From IMG/VR virus record IMGVR_UViG_3300029319_000093, positions 1 through 48,153 of that record: a stretch of 48,153 bases of DNA; one strand, given 5' to 3'. The DNA is from a virus. Positions 1 to 5,782 of the stretch are shown here, piece after piece. Position 1 is the stretch's first letter, and each line of letters begins with the position of its first letter. The notes beneath the pieces were generated by a model, which was given only the letters and a program-made list of their open reading frames with translations, was not told where the DNA came from and searched no databases. The position numbers and the translations under genes were made by a program.

Positions 1-99
1 TTCCAAGTGAAGATGTGCAAGTAAATAGCCTTAATTATGAAGAGCTTGCACCATTATGCCCTTTATCGCATAGTTTCAGAATGTTACCTCAACGTCCTG
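1..99. repeat. Left copy of 99-bp terminal direct repeat (circular closure)
   Basis: Bases 1-99 are identical to 48055-48153. An exact repeat of exactly 99 bases at contig ends is the usual overlap left by a de Bruijn assembler at k=99 on a circular or circularly permuted molecule. An open reading frame also runs uninterrupted through the join. It should be read as proof of completeness rather than as a biological terminal repeat. Confidence 0.95.
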
Positions 100-185
100 A
101 AGATATTGCAAAGGGCATAACAGCACAAGCTTTCATAATTCAGAAAGATGTGACTGTTGATGAATTAGCAGAGTTAATCTCATAG
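1..185 (+). CDS. First early protein, 3' part (gene crosses the circular join)
   Basis: This is the C-terminal part of a 97-residue protein that starts at 47946 and runs across the circular closure to the TAG at 183-185. In this linear copy the 5' end is missing; the first in-frame codon is CCA at 3-5. The visible part ends in ...TVDELAELIS. The full product begins MIERFATIKDF and has no signal peptide, membrane segment or recognisable motif. It is the first gene of the rightward early unit, is followed 14 bases later by a strong intrinsic terminator, and its own start codon lies in a hairpin. A first, separately terminated early gene suggests a host-takeover role, but this is inference from position only. 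Confidence 0.8.
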   Translation, partial: PSEDVQVNSLNYEELAPLCPLSHSFRMLPQRPEDIAKGITAQAFIIQKDVTVDELAELIS

Positions 186-198
186 TATTCATCAACCA

Positions 199-241
199 AG
201 ATAGTGTGTATATACTCCAATGTGCACACTATCTTTTTTTA
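199..241 (+). terminator. Rho-independent terminator
   Basis: A perfect 10-bp stem (AGATAGTGTG at 199-208, CACACTATCT at 225-234) with a 16-base loop is followed directly by a run of eight T (234-241). It lies just after the stop of the join-spanning early gene, so that gene is probably transcribed on its own or transcription past it is partial. It is the clearest intrinsic terminator in the window. Confidence 0.85.
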
Positions 242-279
242 TAAAGTAATACATAAAGCGGAATTGTATGTGTTAAGAT

Positions 280-333
280 ATACTTATGAGAGTCCCATAT
301 AGGGTGCGTTAAATTGCAAGCTCTCATAAGTAT
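280..333 (+). ncRNA. Putative structured RNA element S0 (54 nt)
   Basis: A perfect 13-bp closing stem (280-292 with 321-333) encloses two small hairpins, CCC-atata-GGG (294-304) and TGC...GCA (305-318), giving a three-way junction. It sits between the terminator and the ribosome-binding site of the next gene. Rest of gap 186-378: AT-rich, no clear promoter seen. S0 is the smallest member of the set of closed multibranched elements in the early region. Function is unknown; a regulatory leader or RNA-processing site is possible. Confidence 0.6.
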
Positions 334-378
334 TTTATAATAAAGATTTATAACTAAAACGAAAGGTAGGATAATTAA

Positions 379-591
379 ATGCCAAATAGAAAAGCAAAGG
401 CTCGTAAACAAGATAGAGCTAAGAAAAATACTGCTATTAAAAAGTATAAAAGGAATAAAGTAACTATGGTAAAAGTAGCTTTTAAAAGAGATGATGATTC
501 AATTTATTATCAAAAAGTTCCTAAAGAAAGAGCAATTGAAGCAGAATCTCTTGAATTAGATAGTGAAAGTAATGGATGGAATAAACAATAA
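379..591 (+). CDS. Small basic hypothetical protein
   Basis: A 70-residue protein with a strongly basic N-terminal half (MPNRKAKARKQDRAKK...) and an acidic C-terminal third. ATG 379 is preceded by GAAAGGTAGGA about ten bases upstream. No motif is recognised. Lys/Arg density suggests nucleic-acid or ribosome contact, but that is inference. It lies between structured RNA elements, in the first stretch of early genes. The overlapping minus-strand frame at 229-411 is a shadow and has no ribosome-binding site. Confidence 0.8.
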   Translation: MPNRKAKARKQDRAKKNTAIKKYKRNKVTMVKVAFKRDDDSIYYQKVPKERAIEAESLELDSESNGWNKQ

Positions 592-638
592 CAATGAGAA
601 AGTGAGGTTTCAACTGTAGTAATAATCATAACATAATA

Positions 639-667
639 GGGGGATAAGGCAATAGTCTGATTCCCCC
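639..667 (+). ncRNA. G/C-run hairpin in early intergenic region
   Basis: GGGGGA (639-644) pairs with TCCCCC (662-667) around a 17-base loop. There is no T-run after it (AAAGAATT follows), so it is not a typical terminator. It directly precedes the tandem array of three structured elements. Bases 592-638 before it show nothing recognisable. Confidence 0.5.
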
Positions 668-679
668 AAAGAATTAAAA

Positions 680-785
680 TTAGAGAGATAGCGTCTGATG
701 TACACAGATTCTACTGAAAACTAGCTTGGATACACACCTATAAGACTATGTTGTAGGCAATAATAATAATTGGCTATTTCTCTAA
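680..785 (+). ncRNA. Putative structured RNA element S1 (106 nt), first of a tandem triplet
   Basis: The closing stem is 13 bp with one G-U pair: TTAGAGAGATAGC (680-692) with GCTATTTCTCTAA (773-785). The interior can form TCTG/CAGA and CCTA/TAGG hairpins. Eleven bases separate it from the next element, which starts with the same TTAGAGAG closing sequence. No tRNA T-loop consensus and no ORF with a ribosome-binding site occurs inside. Function unknown. Confidence 0.6.
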
Positions 786-796
786 TAAAATTAAAT

Positions 797-898
797 TTAG
801 AGAGATTAATATGAGATGGGTGACAAAGAAAGTCGGCAGTTTACATAAGAACCACCCCTGCGCAGCGCTCAATAAAAGAGTGATATTAGTCTCTCTAA
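797..898 (+). ncRNA. Putative structured RNA element S2 (102 nt), second of the triplet
   Basis: The closing stem is 16 bp with one G-U pair: TTAGAGAGATTAATAT (797-812) with ATATTAGTCTCTCTAA (883-898). The interior can form GGGTG...CCACCC with a nested GAC-aaagaaa-GTC hairpin, and CTC/GAG near the 3' side. It is followed by TAAACTATAAA, which also follows S3. The interior is unrelated to S1 although the ends match. Confidence 0.65.
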
Positions 899-910
899 TA
901 AACTATAAAA

Positions 911-1018
911 TTAGAGAGGTGATAACACCGTTAAAAATGATATGCATGTCATGGGTGAAAAGCCCGAGGATTAACTACCTCATAAATTAGTGTTAGGTTA
1001 GTTACCGCACCTCTCTAA
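911..1018 (+). ncRNA. Putative structured RNA element S3 (108 nt), third of the triplet
   Basis: A perfect 11-bp closing stem, TTAGAGAGGTG (911-921) with CACCTCTCTAA (1008-1018), continues after an internal loop through TAAC/GTTA. Inside are ATGA/TCAT, GGG-tgaaaag-CCC and GAGG/CCTC hairpins, so it is a multi-way junction. TAAACTATAAA follows and leads to the ribosome-binding site of the 37-residue gene. Confidence 0.65.
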
Positions 1019-1038
1019 TAAACTATAAAGGGGATTAA

Positions 1039-1152
1039 ATGGAACATATAGGAAAGATTATTAAAAAAGTAATGAATAAGTGGAAACACTGTAAAAAGTG
1101 TGAATATCACTACATTAAAGAATGTAATTGTAAAAACAAGGAGACAAAATGA
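1039..1152 (+). CDS. 37-residue Cys-rich mini-protein (zinc knuckle-like)
   Basis: ATG 1039 follows AAAGGGGATTAA and opens a 37-codon frame ending at TGA 1150-1152, overlapping the next start as ATGA. The product reads MEHIGKIIKKVMNKWKHC... and contains C-x2-C followed by C-x-C with a nearby His, enough ligands for one zinc. It is basic. The good ribosome-binding site and ATGA coupling support it as real. Function is unknown; a small zinc-binding regulator is possible. Confidence 0.65.
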   Translation: MEHIGKIIKKVMNKWKHCKKCEYHYIKECNCKNKETK

Positions 1153-1442
1153 TAATAGAGATGTTTTATGGAATATTAATGATAATGGTAGAGTTTAGTA
1201 GTGAAGATGTACATCATCATAATATCAAACTAAATCAATTAGCATCTTTAAATTTTAGTCAAAGTAGAATAGTATTTACTTATAAAGAAAGCGGTAAACA
1301 AGAAGTAATAGACGTTTTCTCTGACCAAGATTATAAAGCATTTGTTGATTGGTGGATTAAAAACAAATATCAAGTAGTAGAAGAAATGTCTACAACTGAT
1401 ACTAAATACGTAGAAAGTAATAATAGGCAATTAAATTATTAA
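1149..1442 (+). CDS. Hypothetical 97-residue early protein
   Basis: ATG 1149 lies in an ATGA overlap with the preceding stop and follows AAGGAGACAAA. The N-terminal ~20 residues are hydrophobic with an HHH stretch soon after; residues ~35-75 look like a small beta-rich domain ending in DYKAFVDWWIKNKY. A second possible start is the Met at residue 13. No family is recognised. A structured RNA element begins two bases after the stop codon. Confidence 0.75.
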   Translation: MIIEMFYGILMIMVEFSSEDVHHHNIKLNQLASLNFSQSRIVFTYKESGKQEVIDVFSDQDYKAFVDWWIKNKYQVVEEMSTTDTKYVESNNRQLNY

Positions 1443-1443
1443 A

Positions 1444-1559
1444 ATTAATAGATGAGGTTCAAGAGTAGGTAAGTTTGAGGTAACATATAACTCTATAAAA
1501 CTTGAGACGGCGGTGCTAGCTAAGGTGAAAGGTGAAAATCCTTCGTGTAATCTATTAAT
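1444..1559 (+). ncRNA. Putative structured RNA element S4 (116 nt)
   Basis: A perfect 10-bp closing stem, ATTAATAGAT (1444-1453) with ATCTATTAAT (1550-1559), surrounds a G-rich interior with an AAGTTT/AAACTT hairpin. It starts directly after a stop codon and is followed six bases later by another such element. No coding potential seen. Confidence 0.6.
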
Positions 1560-1565
1560 AACAAT

Positions 1566-1641
1566 TAAGCAAGTGTTGTGTAACCGTGAGGCCACAGCGG
1601 ATTTTTCTTTTCATATTTAATTCGTGTTTTGCACTTGCTTA
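1566..1641 (+). ncRNA. Putative structured RNA element S5 (76 nt)
   Basis: A perfect 10-bp closing stem, TAAGCAAGTG (1566-1575) with CACTTGCTTA (1632-1641), encloses a compact CCG-tgaggccacag-CGG hairpin with a GTG/CAC core and an AT-rich 3' arm. The next ribosome-binding site lies about ten bases downstream. Confidence 0.55.
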
Positions 1642-1662
1642 TAATTTAGAAAGGCGGTTAAG

Positions 1663-1824
1663 ATGGAAAAGTACAATGACTATCTACTAAGCGTAGTAGA
1701 TGTAATGATAGAAAATAATATAAAGTTAAGGAGAAATAATGCAAAGAAAAGTAAATCAAGCAATATTCGCAATATTAGCGATGACAACAATATGGCTAAC
1801 GGTACATACATCAAAGATAAATAG
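1663..1824 (+). CDS. Possible small early protein overlapping the next gene
   Basis: ATG 1663 follows AAAGGCGGTTAAG and opens a 53-codon frame (MEKYNDYLLSVVDVMIENN...) that runs 86 bases into the following gene in another frame. The first 25 residues look like ordinary amphipathic helix; the rest, inside the overlap, is Asn/Lys/Ser-rich and reads like an out-of-frame tail. It may be a real short peptide whose translation is coupled to the next gene, or a leader. No function can be assigned. Confidence 0.4.
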   Translation: MEKYNDYLLSVVDVMIENNIKLRRNNAKKSKSSNIRNISDDNNMANGTYIKDK

Positions 1825-2092
1825 TATGTCACCAGATGTCAAAGTATTAAATAGAACTGTTAATTCTATGATGAATAGATTAATAGAACTAGAGTCTAAA
1901 CCTACTGAAACTATATCATATTATGAAATATATGAAGAGCAAAATAGGTTTATAGAAGGTTTTGAAAGTAGCTTATCTTTTAAAGATACTTTTAGAAAAA
2001 TGAGAGCAGAATATGGAGCTGGGTATGTCTTCCATTGGAATGAAAGATTATTTACAACATATTATGCTGAAGAAGTTAACGTTAATAAATAA
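1739..2092 (+). CDS. Single-pass membrane-anchored early protein
   Basis: A 117-residue protein with a good site (TAAGGAGAAATA) before ATG 1739. Residues 7-23 (QAIFAILAMTTIWLTVH) form an N-terminal membrane anchor or uncleaved signal, followed by a coiled-coil-like helix (~30-55). The C-terminal ~35 residues (FKDTFRKMRAEYGAG...FHWN...) resemble the short 'AR-elG-g-tFtWnGk-Y-T' module I associate with small proteins of many marine podoviruses. This places most of the protein on one side of the inner membrane. The role is unknown. Confidence 0.75.
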   Translation: MQRKVNQAIFAILAMTTIWLTVHTSKINSMSPDVKVLNRTVNSMMNRLIELESKPTETISYYEIYEEQNRFIEGFESSLSFKDTFRKMRAEYGAGYVFHWNERLFTTYYAEEVNVNK

Positions 2093-2111
2093 AAACAGAA
2101 AGGAGTTTAAA

Positions 2112-2309
2112 ATGACTATCAAGTTATTATTAAACGGTGAGTTCGTTTCTCAAGATATAACATCTACAACAGTAGGTGAATTAAGAAATGAACTAAGCAT
2201 TCCAACAGATGCTAAAGTAATGGTTCAAGGCACAGTTAGAAATAACGACTATGAACTATCAGAAGGTGAAGTTGTTGCTTATGCAAGTAACAATAAAGTA
2301 GGTGGATAG
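2112..2309 (+). CDS. Ubiquitin-like (ThiS/MoaD-type beta-grasp) protein with Gly-Gly C-terminus
   Basis: A 65-residue protein. ATG 2112 is chosen over an upstream in-frame ATG at 2013 because AAAGGAGTTTAAA precedes it and the upstream extension lies inside the previous gene. The sequence has the ThiS/MoaD pattern: first strand MTIKLLLNGE, then TVGELRNEL helix, a middle VMVQG strand, NDYELSEGEVVAYA, and a terminal KVGG. The exposed C-terminal Gly-Gly is the group adenylated by ThiF/E1-type enzymes, and such an enzyme and a JAMM peptidase lie just downstream. By family knowledge it could be a sulphur carrier or a protein modifier; the E2-like and JAMM neighbours favour a modifier. Target unknown. 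Confidence 0.8.
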   Translation: MTIKLLLNGEFVSQDITSTTVGELRNELSIPTDAKVMVQGTVRNNDYELSEGEVVAYASNNKVGG

Positions 2310-2324
2310 CCCTAATTATTAGGG
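2310..2324 (+). ncRNA. Perfect short hairpin after the Ubl gene
   Basis: CCCTAA-TTA-TTAGGG is a 6-bp stem with a 3-base loop, starting at the base after the Ubl stop. No T-run follows, so it may protect or separate the Ubl message rather than terminate it. Confidence 0.5.
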
Positions 2325-2331
2325 TATAACT

Positions 2332-2424
2332 TTAAATGAGAGATGTAAGTCCCGAGAAGACACTCAGTAAGTCCTAATGCTTCGGTAACTACAGTAGGCA
2401 AAACGAAGGCATTCTCTCATTTAA
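2332..2424 (+). ncRNA. Putative structured RNA element S6 (93 nt)
   Basis: TTAAATGAGAG...ATG (2332-2345) pairs with CATTCTCTCATTTAA (2410-2424), 14 pairs with a one-base bulge. The interior contains an ATGCTTCG/CGAAGGCAT arm with a bulge and a CCTA/TAGG pairing. It shares a 15-base 5' sequence with S7. The region lies between the Ubl and the E2-like genes. Confidence 0.65.
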
Positions 2425-2445
2425 TACAACCCGAAAACGATAACT

Positions 2446-2507
2446 TTAAATGAGGTAGATATGCTTTTAGCTATTATAAACACATCTAGCGGGTCTATCG
2501 CATTTAA
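2446..2507 (+). ncRNA. Putative structured RNA element S7 (62 nt)
   Basis: TTAAATGAGGTAGA (2446-2459) pairs with TCTATCGCATTTAA (2494-2507) with one A-G mismatch and one G-U. The interior has GCT/AGC pairing. The 15 bases ATAACTTTAAATGAG occur at the 5' side of both S6 and S7, so the two share ends but not interiors. The ribosome-binding site of the 522-residue gene follows. Confidence 0.55.
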
Positions 2508-2537
2508 TTAAACAGAGATTAAATAAAGGAGAATAAA

Positions 2538-4106
2538 ATGGCAGATAATACATTTACTTATTTTAACGGATTACAAGACGTAAAAGTAAATAATTTAACA
2601 GAACTTGATAATATGAATCAAGAAGAAGTAAATATGTTGGCAACTGGACCTCAAGATTTATTCTATGAAAAATTAGAATATATTAATAGATGCTTAGAAT
2701 CAGAAGGTATTGACAATATAGAAGTAACAAATAAATGGAACTGGAAACCAAAAACTTATGATAAAGTAAAAGGACTTATATATAACAGACTTTATTTACA
2801 TAAAAAGACAAATGGTTTAGATAGTTTATTACATAGAACTACAGATAGAATAAATTATCTAGGTTACATAAAAAGAATGACCAATGATATGGAATATGAA
2901 AGAAATAAACTTAAAAGAATGGGTGTTTCTAAAGATGTTGACATTAATGAATTTAAAGAAAAAGTCAAAGAATTTACAGAAACTATTATAAACCAATGCG
3001 AAACAGTTTATGAAGCAACAAATAAAAAAGTGCTAATTATTCCTTATTTTGACAAAATAACAAATAGAAATCCTCAACTGTATTATGATGTAAGTTTAGT
3101 AGATTTGCAGTTAAATGTGTTTGATGGTGATAAATCAATCCAAAAAATAGATTTAGATAGAATGCATTTAATACTTAATATTGACCTTAGAAGAAAATTA
3201 GGATTAAATAATAGTAATTTTAGTGCTAATGGTAAAATTGATTCAATATTTAATCTTTTGCATCCATATATATCCAGTAGAGGTTCGTATTCATATGGTA
3301 GTGTATGTTTTGATAAATACTTTGAAGATATAAATAAAGCACTTAGAAATAATGAACTTTTAAGTTTCGCATTTATTTTATTAGAATGGGCTCAGTATTA
3401 TAATCTAAAATATTCAAATCCTTACAATCAACCTCATATGGCTCATTTAGGTATGCCTAAAGAGTTTAGTAAAGAATATGTTGCGTGTCAATCTCAATCA
3501 TCAGTATTGTCATTTACAGAAAGAAGATTAGAAAGATATGTTGATAATCTAGAGTTAAATGATGAAGATAGAGCTGAGTTTATTGTTAAATCATATGATG
3601 ATATTGAATGTCAATTTAGAGATAGCTCTAGTCATTACAATAGAAATAAGAAAACAGTAAATGTTTTAAATTCAAATTGTGGTTTTAAACTACAAGCTAT
3701 GGCTTTAATGATAACAGAGTATTATACTGATATTATTAATAATTTAGAGCAAATATCAGAAGATGATATGCAAGCAATAAGTTCAGAAATAGCAAGATAT
3801 TTTAAATATGTAGATATTAAATATTGGCTTTTCTTAAATGATGATGGTTTTGATAGAGAAGGAATGTGTGATATGATTTTTAATAAAATGTATTATCATT
3901 GTTTTGACAAACAAACTGGACAAGCATACGAAATGACTGAAGAAATGTTATCTTCTTTTTATTATACTGATAATTTAATTAAATGGTTAGAAAATAAAGA
4001 GTTTATTGAAATAACTTATAAAAAATCAGATGATGTAAAGAAAGAAACAACTGAAGACATAGAGGAATTAACTAAAATGTGGGCTTATAGCTCAGAAGGG
4101 AGATAA
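2538..4106 (+). CDS. Large protein with E2-like (UBC-type) motif in Ubl cassette
   Basis: A 522-residue soluble protein with a strong site (AAAGGAGAATAAA). Residues ~164-225 hold beta-strand-like segments (KVLIIPYF, LYYDVSLVDLQLNVF). They are followed by H242-P-Y-I, then G-S-V-C257-F-D, a helix (residues ~262-290) and SNPYNQP. This order (strands, HP-x-[IV], about 10-15 residues, G-x-[IV]-C, helix, asparagine/proline loop) is the pattern of the E2 conjugating fold, with C257 as candidate thioester cysteine. The N-terminal ~160 and C-terminal ~220 residues are helical and unrecognised. It stands between the Ubl and the JAMM/E1 genes, two bases before the JAMM start. The E2 reading is inference; it could instead be an unrelated early protein. 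Confidence 0.6.
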   Translation: MADNTFTYFNGLQDVKVNNLTELDNMNQEEVNMLATGPQDLFYEKLEYINRCLESEGIDNIEVTNKWNWKPKTYDKVKGLIYNRLYLHKKTNGLDSLLHRTTDRINYLGYIKRMTNDMEYERNKLKRMGVSKDVDINEFKEKVKEFTETIINQCETVYEATNKKVLIIPYFDKITNRNPQLYYDVSLVDLQLNVFDGDKSIQKIDLDRMHLILNIDLRRKLGLNNSNFSANGKIDSIFNLLHPYISSRGSYSYGSVCFDKYFEDINKALRNNELLSFAFILLEWAQYYNLKYSNPYNQPHMAHLGMPKEFSKEYVACQSQSSVLSFTERRLERYVDNLELNDEDRAEFIVKSYDDIECQFRDSSSHYNRNKKTVNVLNSNCGFKLQAMALMITEYYTDIINNLEQISEDDMQAISSEIARYFKYVDIKYWLFLNDDGFDREGMCDMIFNKMYYHCFDKQTGQAYEMTEEMLSSFYYTDNLIKWLENKEFIEITYKKSDDVKKETTEDIEELTKMWAYSSEGR

Positions 4107-4107
4107 A

Positions 4108-5013
4108 ATGGAACTTAAGGATATGTTTTACATATTAGAAGATGACTGGTATAAATTACAAGCATGGGCTACAATAGCTTATGAAGAAGATAAAAATGAA
4201 ATATCAGGGTTAATGACAGCAGTACCACAAGAAGATGGTAGAATAAAAGTAAGTGATGTAGAAATCCTAAAACAAGAAAATAGTGGGACAAATACAGAGC
4301 TTAACGGTAATGCTGTTAGTGAATACATGATGAAATATGGTATGAAGTATAATAACCCTAATATGAAATTTGTATGGTGGCATTCACATCATACAATGGG
4401 AGCATTTTGGTCTGGAACAGATGAAAATGAGATTAAAGCTTGGAAGAATACAAGTTATTCTTTGGCATTAGTTATTAATCTTAAAGAAGAATATCTGTTT
4501 AGAGTCAGCTTCTGGCAAAATAGCGGTTTACCTATTGAGCAACACATAGATACTACTCTTACAATAGAAAGAGAAACACCAAAGATAAATATTACAAAAG
4601 CTATGAAAAAGCAATATGAAAAGCTTTGTGATAATAAAGTTGCTACATATGGTAAAGGGTGGCAACATTATCAACAGAATCTATGGAGTAAGAAAACTAC
4701 CAAACATAAACACGAAGATGATTATAATCTATTGTTAGAAGCTATAGAATCAATGCAAGATGATTATGTATCTGGTACTATAAAGTTTGGTGAGCTTAAG
4801 AAAAAAGTTGCTGATGTAAATAAAGAAGCTAAGAAAAGAAGTGTTCCATTTAGGATGAGAACATTCAAAGAAACAGCTGATGAGGTATTGAATCTGTTAA
4901 TGACAGCAATGCCAGATGAGCTTGTTGAATTTGATGATAATAATGTTAAAAACGAGCTTGAAGGAGCTTTAAATCCTTTCGAGCATAAATGGGGAGGTAT
5001 ATATGGCTATTAA
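4108..5013 (+). CDS. JAMM/JAB (MPN) metallopeptidase, putative deconjugase
   Basis: A 301-residue protein; ATG 4108 follows GAAGGGAGATAAA and begins one base after the previous stop codon. The JAMM signature is complete: Glu31 (NEISG), His92-Ser-His94, seven residues, Ser102-x-x-Asp105, i.e. E...HxH-x7-S-x2-D, the zinc ligands of Rpn11/AMSH-type and bacterial Cap3-type deubiquitinases. Residues 1-150 form the MPN domain; the rest (150-301) is a charged helical extension of unknown role, with Lys-rich segments. The overlap with the E1-like gene and the Ubl upstream suggest it cleaves Ubl precursors or conjugates. Phage tail proteins can also carry JAB domains, but this one is early, not in the tail module. 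Confidence 0.88.
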   Translation: MELKDMFYILEDDWYKLQAWATIAYEEDKNEISGLMTAVPQEDGRIKVSDVEILKQENSGTNTELNGNAVSEYMMKYGMKYNNPNMKFVWWHSHHTMGAFWSGTDENEIKAWKNTSYSLALVINLKEEYLFRVSFWQNSGLPIEQHIDTTLTIERETPKINITKAMKKQYEKLCDNKVATYGKGWQHYQQNLWSKKTTKHKHEDDYNLLLEAIESMQDDYVSGTIKFGELKKKVADVNKEAKKRSVPFRMRTFKETADEVLNLLMTAMPDELVEFDDNNVKNELEGALNPFEHKWGGIYGY

Positions 5014-5668
5014 TATGCGTTCAAGAGGTCTTGTAGACAACTTAAATGAATTTAATTATCATATACTAGGTTGCGGTGCTATAGGTAGTGCCGCAGCTAC
5101 CCAACTAGTTAGAATGGGTGCAGAAAACTTCTGTTTGTATGATAATGACAAAGTTGATACAGGAAATGTAGGAGTGTCACAATATACATTATATGATGTA
5201 GGTCATAAAAAAGTTGATATGTTAAAATCTAAAATATTAGATATTAATGATTCAGCTGAAATAATGTGTGACGATAGATTGTTTGACAATTATATCTATA
5301 TGAATAGTAATGATATAATTATTTTAGGTTTTGATAGTATGAAATCTAGATTACAAGCAGTCAAAGCAATAATGGGGTGGCGTGAAAGTATGCCATTAGC
5401 TCTTATAGATGGTCGAATGGGAGCTGAGCATTATCAACAATATGTTATACTAAAGCCTACATTGGCAAAGTATAAAGAAATATGGTACAGCGATGATGAA
5501 GGTAGCGAAGAACCTTGTAATATGAAGGCGACAAGTTATTGTAGTAATATGTCTGGTAGTTTTATCGCTAATGCTGTAAGAAAGTTGGTTACTGTTCAAC
5601 CATTTGAGGAGTTTTTATCATTCCATTTTCCAACAATGTGTATAGATAAAAATACCTTGGTTAGATGA
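5003..5668 (+). CDS. ThiF/E1-like Ubl-activating enzyme
   Basis: A 221-residue Rossmann-type protein starting inside the JAMM gene (11-base overlap, GGGGAGG upstream). It shows G23-C-G-A-I-G28 (nucleotide loop), Y-D47-N-D49 at the end of strand 2, G-F-D111-S, and IDGRMGAEHYQQY (135-147), the order seen in ThiF/MoeB/E1 and PRTRC-type ThiF proteins. The usual Arg of the N-x-x-R-Q loop is not evident (GNVGVSQY instead). Cys172 (EEPCNM) is a candidate thioester cysteine; there is no paired CxxC zinc site. It is a minimal adenylation domain, shorter than ThiF/MoeB (about 250). Expected reaction: ATP-dependent adenylation of the Ubl C-terminal glycine. Confidence 0.85.
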   Translation: MAINMRSRGLVDNLNEFNYHILGCGAIGSAAATQLVRMGAENFCLYDNDKVDTGNVGVSQYTLYDVGHKKVDMLKSKILDINDSAEIMCDDRLFDNYIYMNSNDIIILGFDSMKSRLQAVKAIMGWRESMPLALIDGRMGAEHYQQYVILKPTLAKYKEIWYSDDEGSEEPCNMKATSYCSNMSGSFIANAVRKLVTVQPFEEFLSFHFPTMCIDKNTLVR

Positions 5669-5685
5669 AATAAATGTTGTAATAT

Positions 5686-5758
5686 AATGGGCTGGCAGAA
5701 ATAAGATGAAGATAGGTGGTGTAAACCTTACACAGCAATCTTATAAAGCCAGTCCATT
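5686..5758 (+). ncRNA. Putative structured RNA element S8 (73 nt)
   Basis: AATGGGCTGGC (5686-5696) pairs with GCCAGTCCATT (5748-5758), 11 bp with one G-U. Inside, ATAAGAT pairs with ATCTTAT around a GTGTAA-acc-TTACAC hairpin. The whole element is almost completely paired and lies between the Ubl cassette and the recombination/replication genes. AT-rich bases and an AGGAG site follow. Confidence 0.65.
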
Positions 5759-5782
5759 TCACTTTAAAATAGGAGAATAAAA

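Noticed and set aside
1-99. True physical terminal repeat like T7
   Set aside because: Exactly 99 bases inside a gene that reads through the join is better explained by k=99 assembly overlap.
229-411. Minus-strand frame of 60 residues over the terminator
   Set aside because: No ribosome-binding site, crosses a strong terminator and S0, and is antisense to a supported gene.
680-785. Hammerhead ribozyme core in S1 (CTGATG ... CTGAAA)
   Set aside because: The conserved CUGANGA lacks its final A (CTGATGT) and helices II/III do not form around GAAA as required.
680-1030. CRISPR array or MITE array
   Set aside because: The repeated part is only about 8-11 bases at the ends, units are 105 nt with internal pairing, and there are no target-site duplications.
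2013-2111. N-terminal extension of the Ubl from ATG 2013
   Set aside because: Lies within the previous gene, has no ribosome-binding site, and the beta-grasp strand begins at the ATG with AAAGGAG upstream.
4108-5013. JAB domain as a tail-tip peptidase (lambda gpK-like)
   Set aside because: It lies in the early region beside Ubl and E1 genes, has no NlpC/P60 domain, and no long-tail genes exist in the genome.
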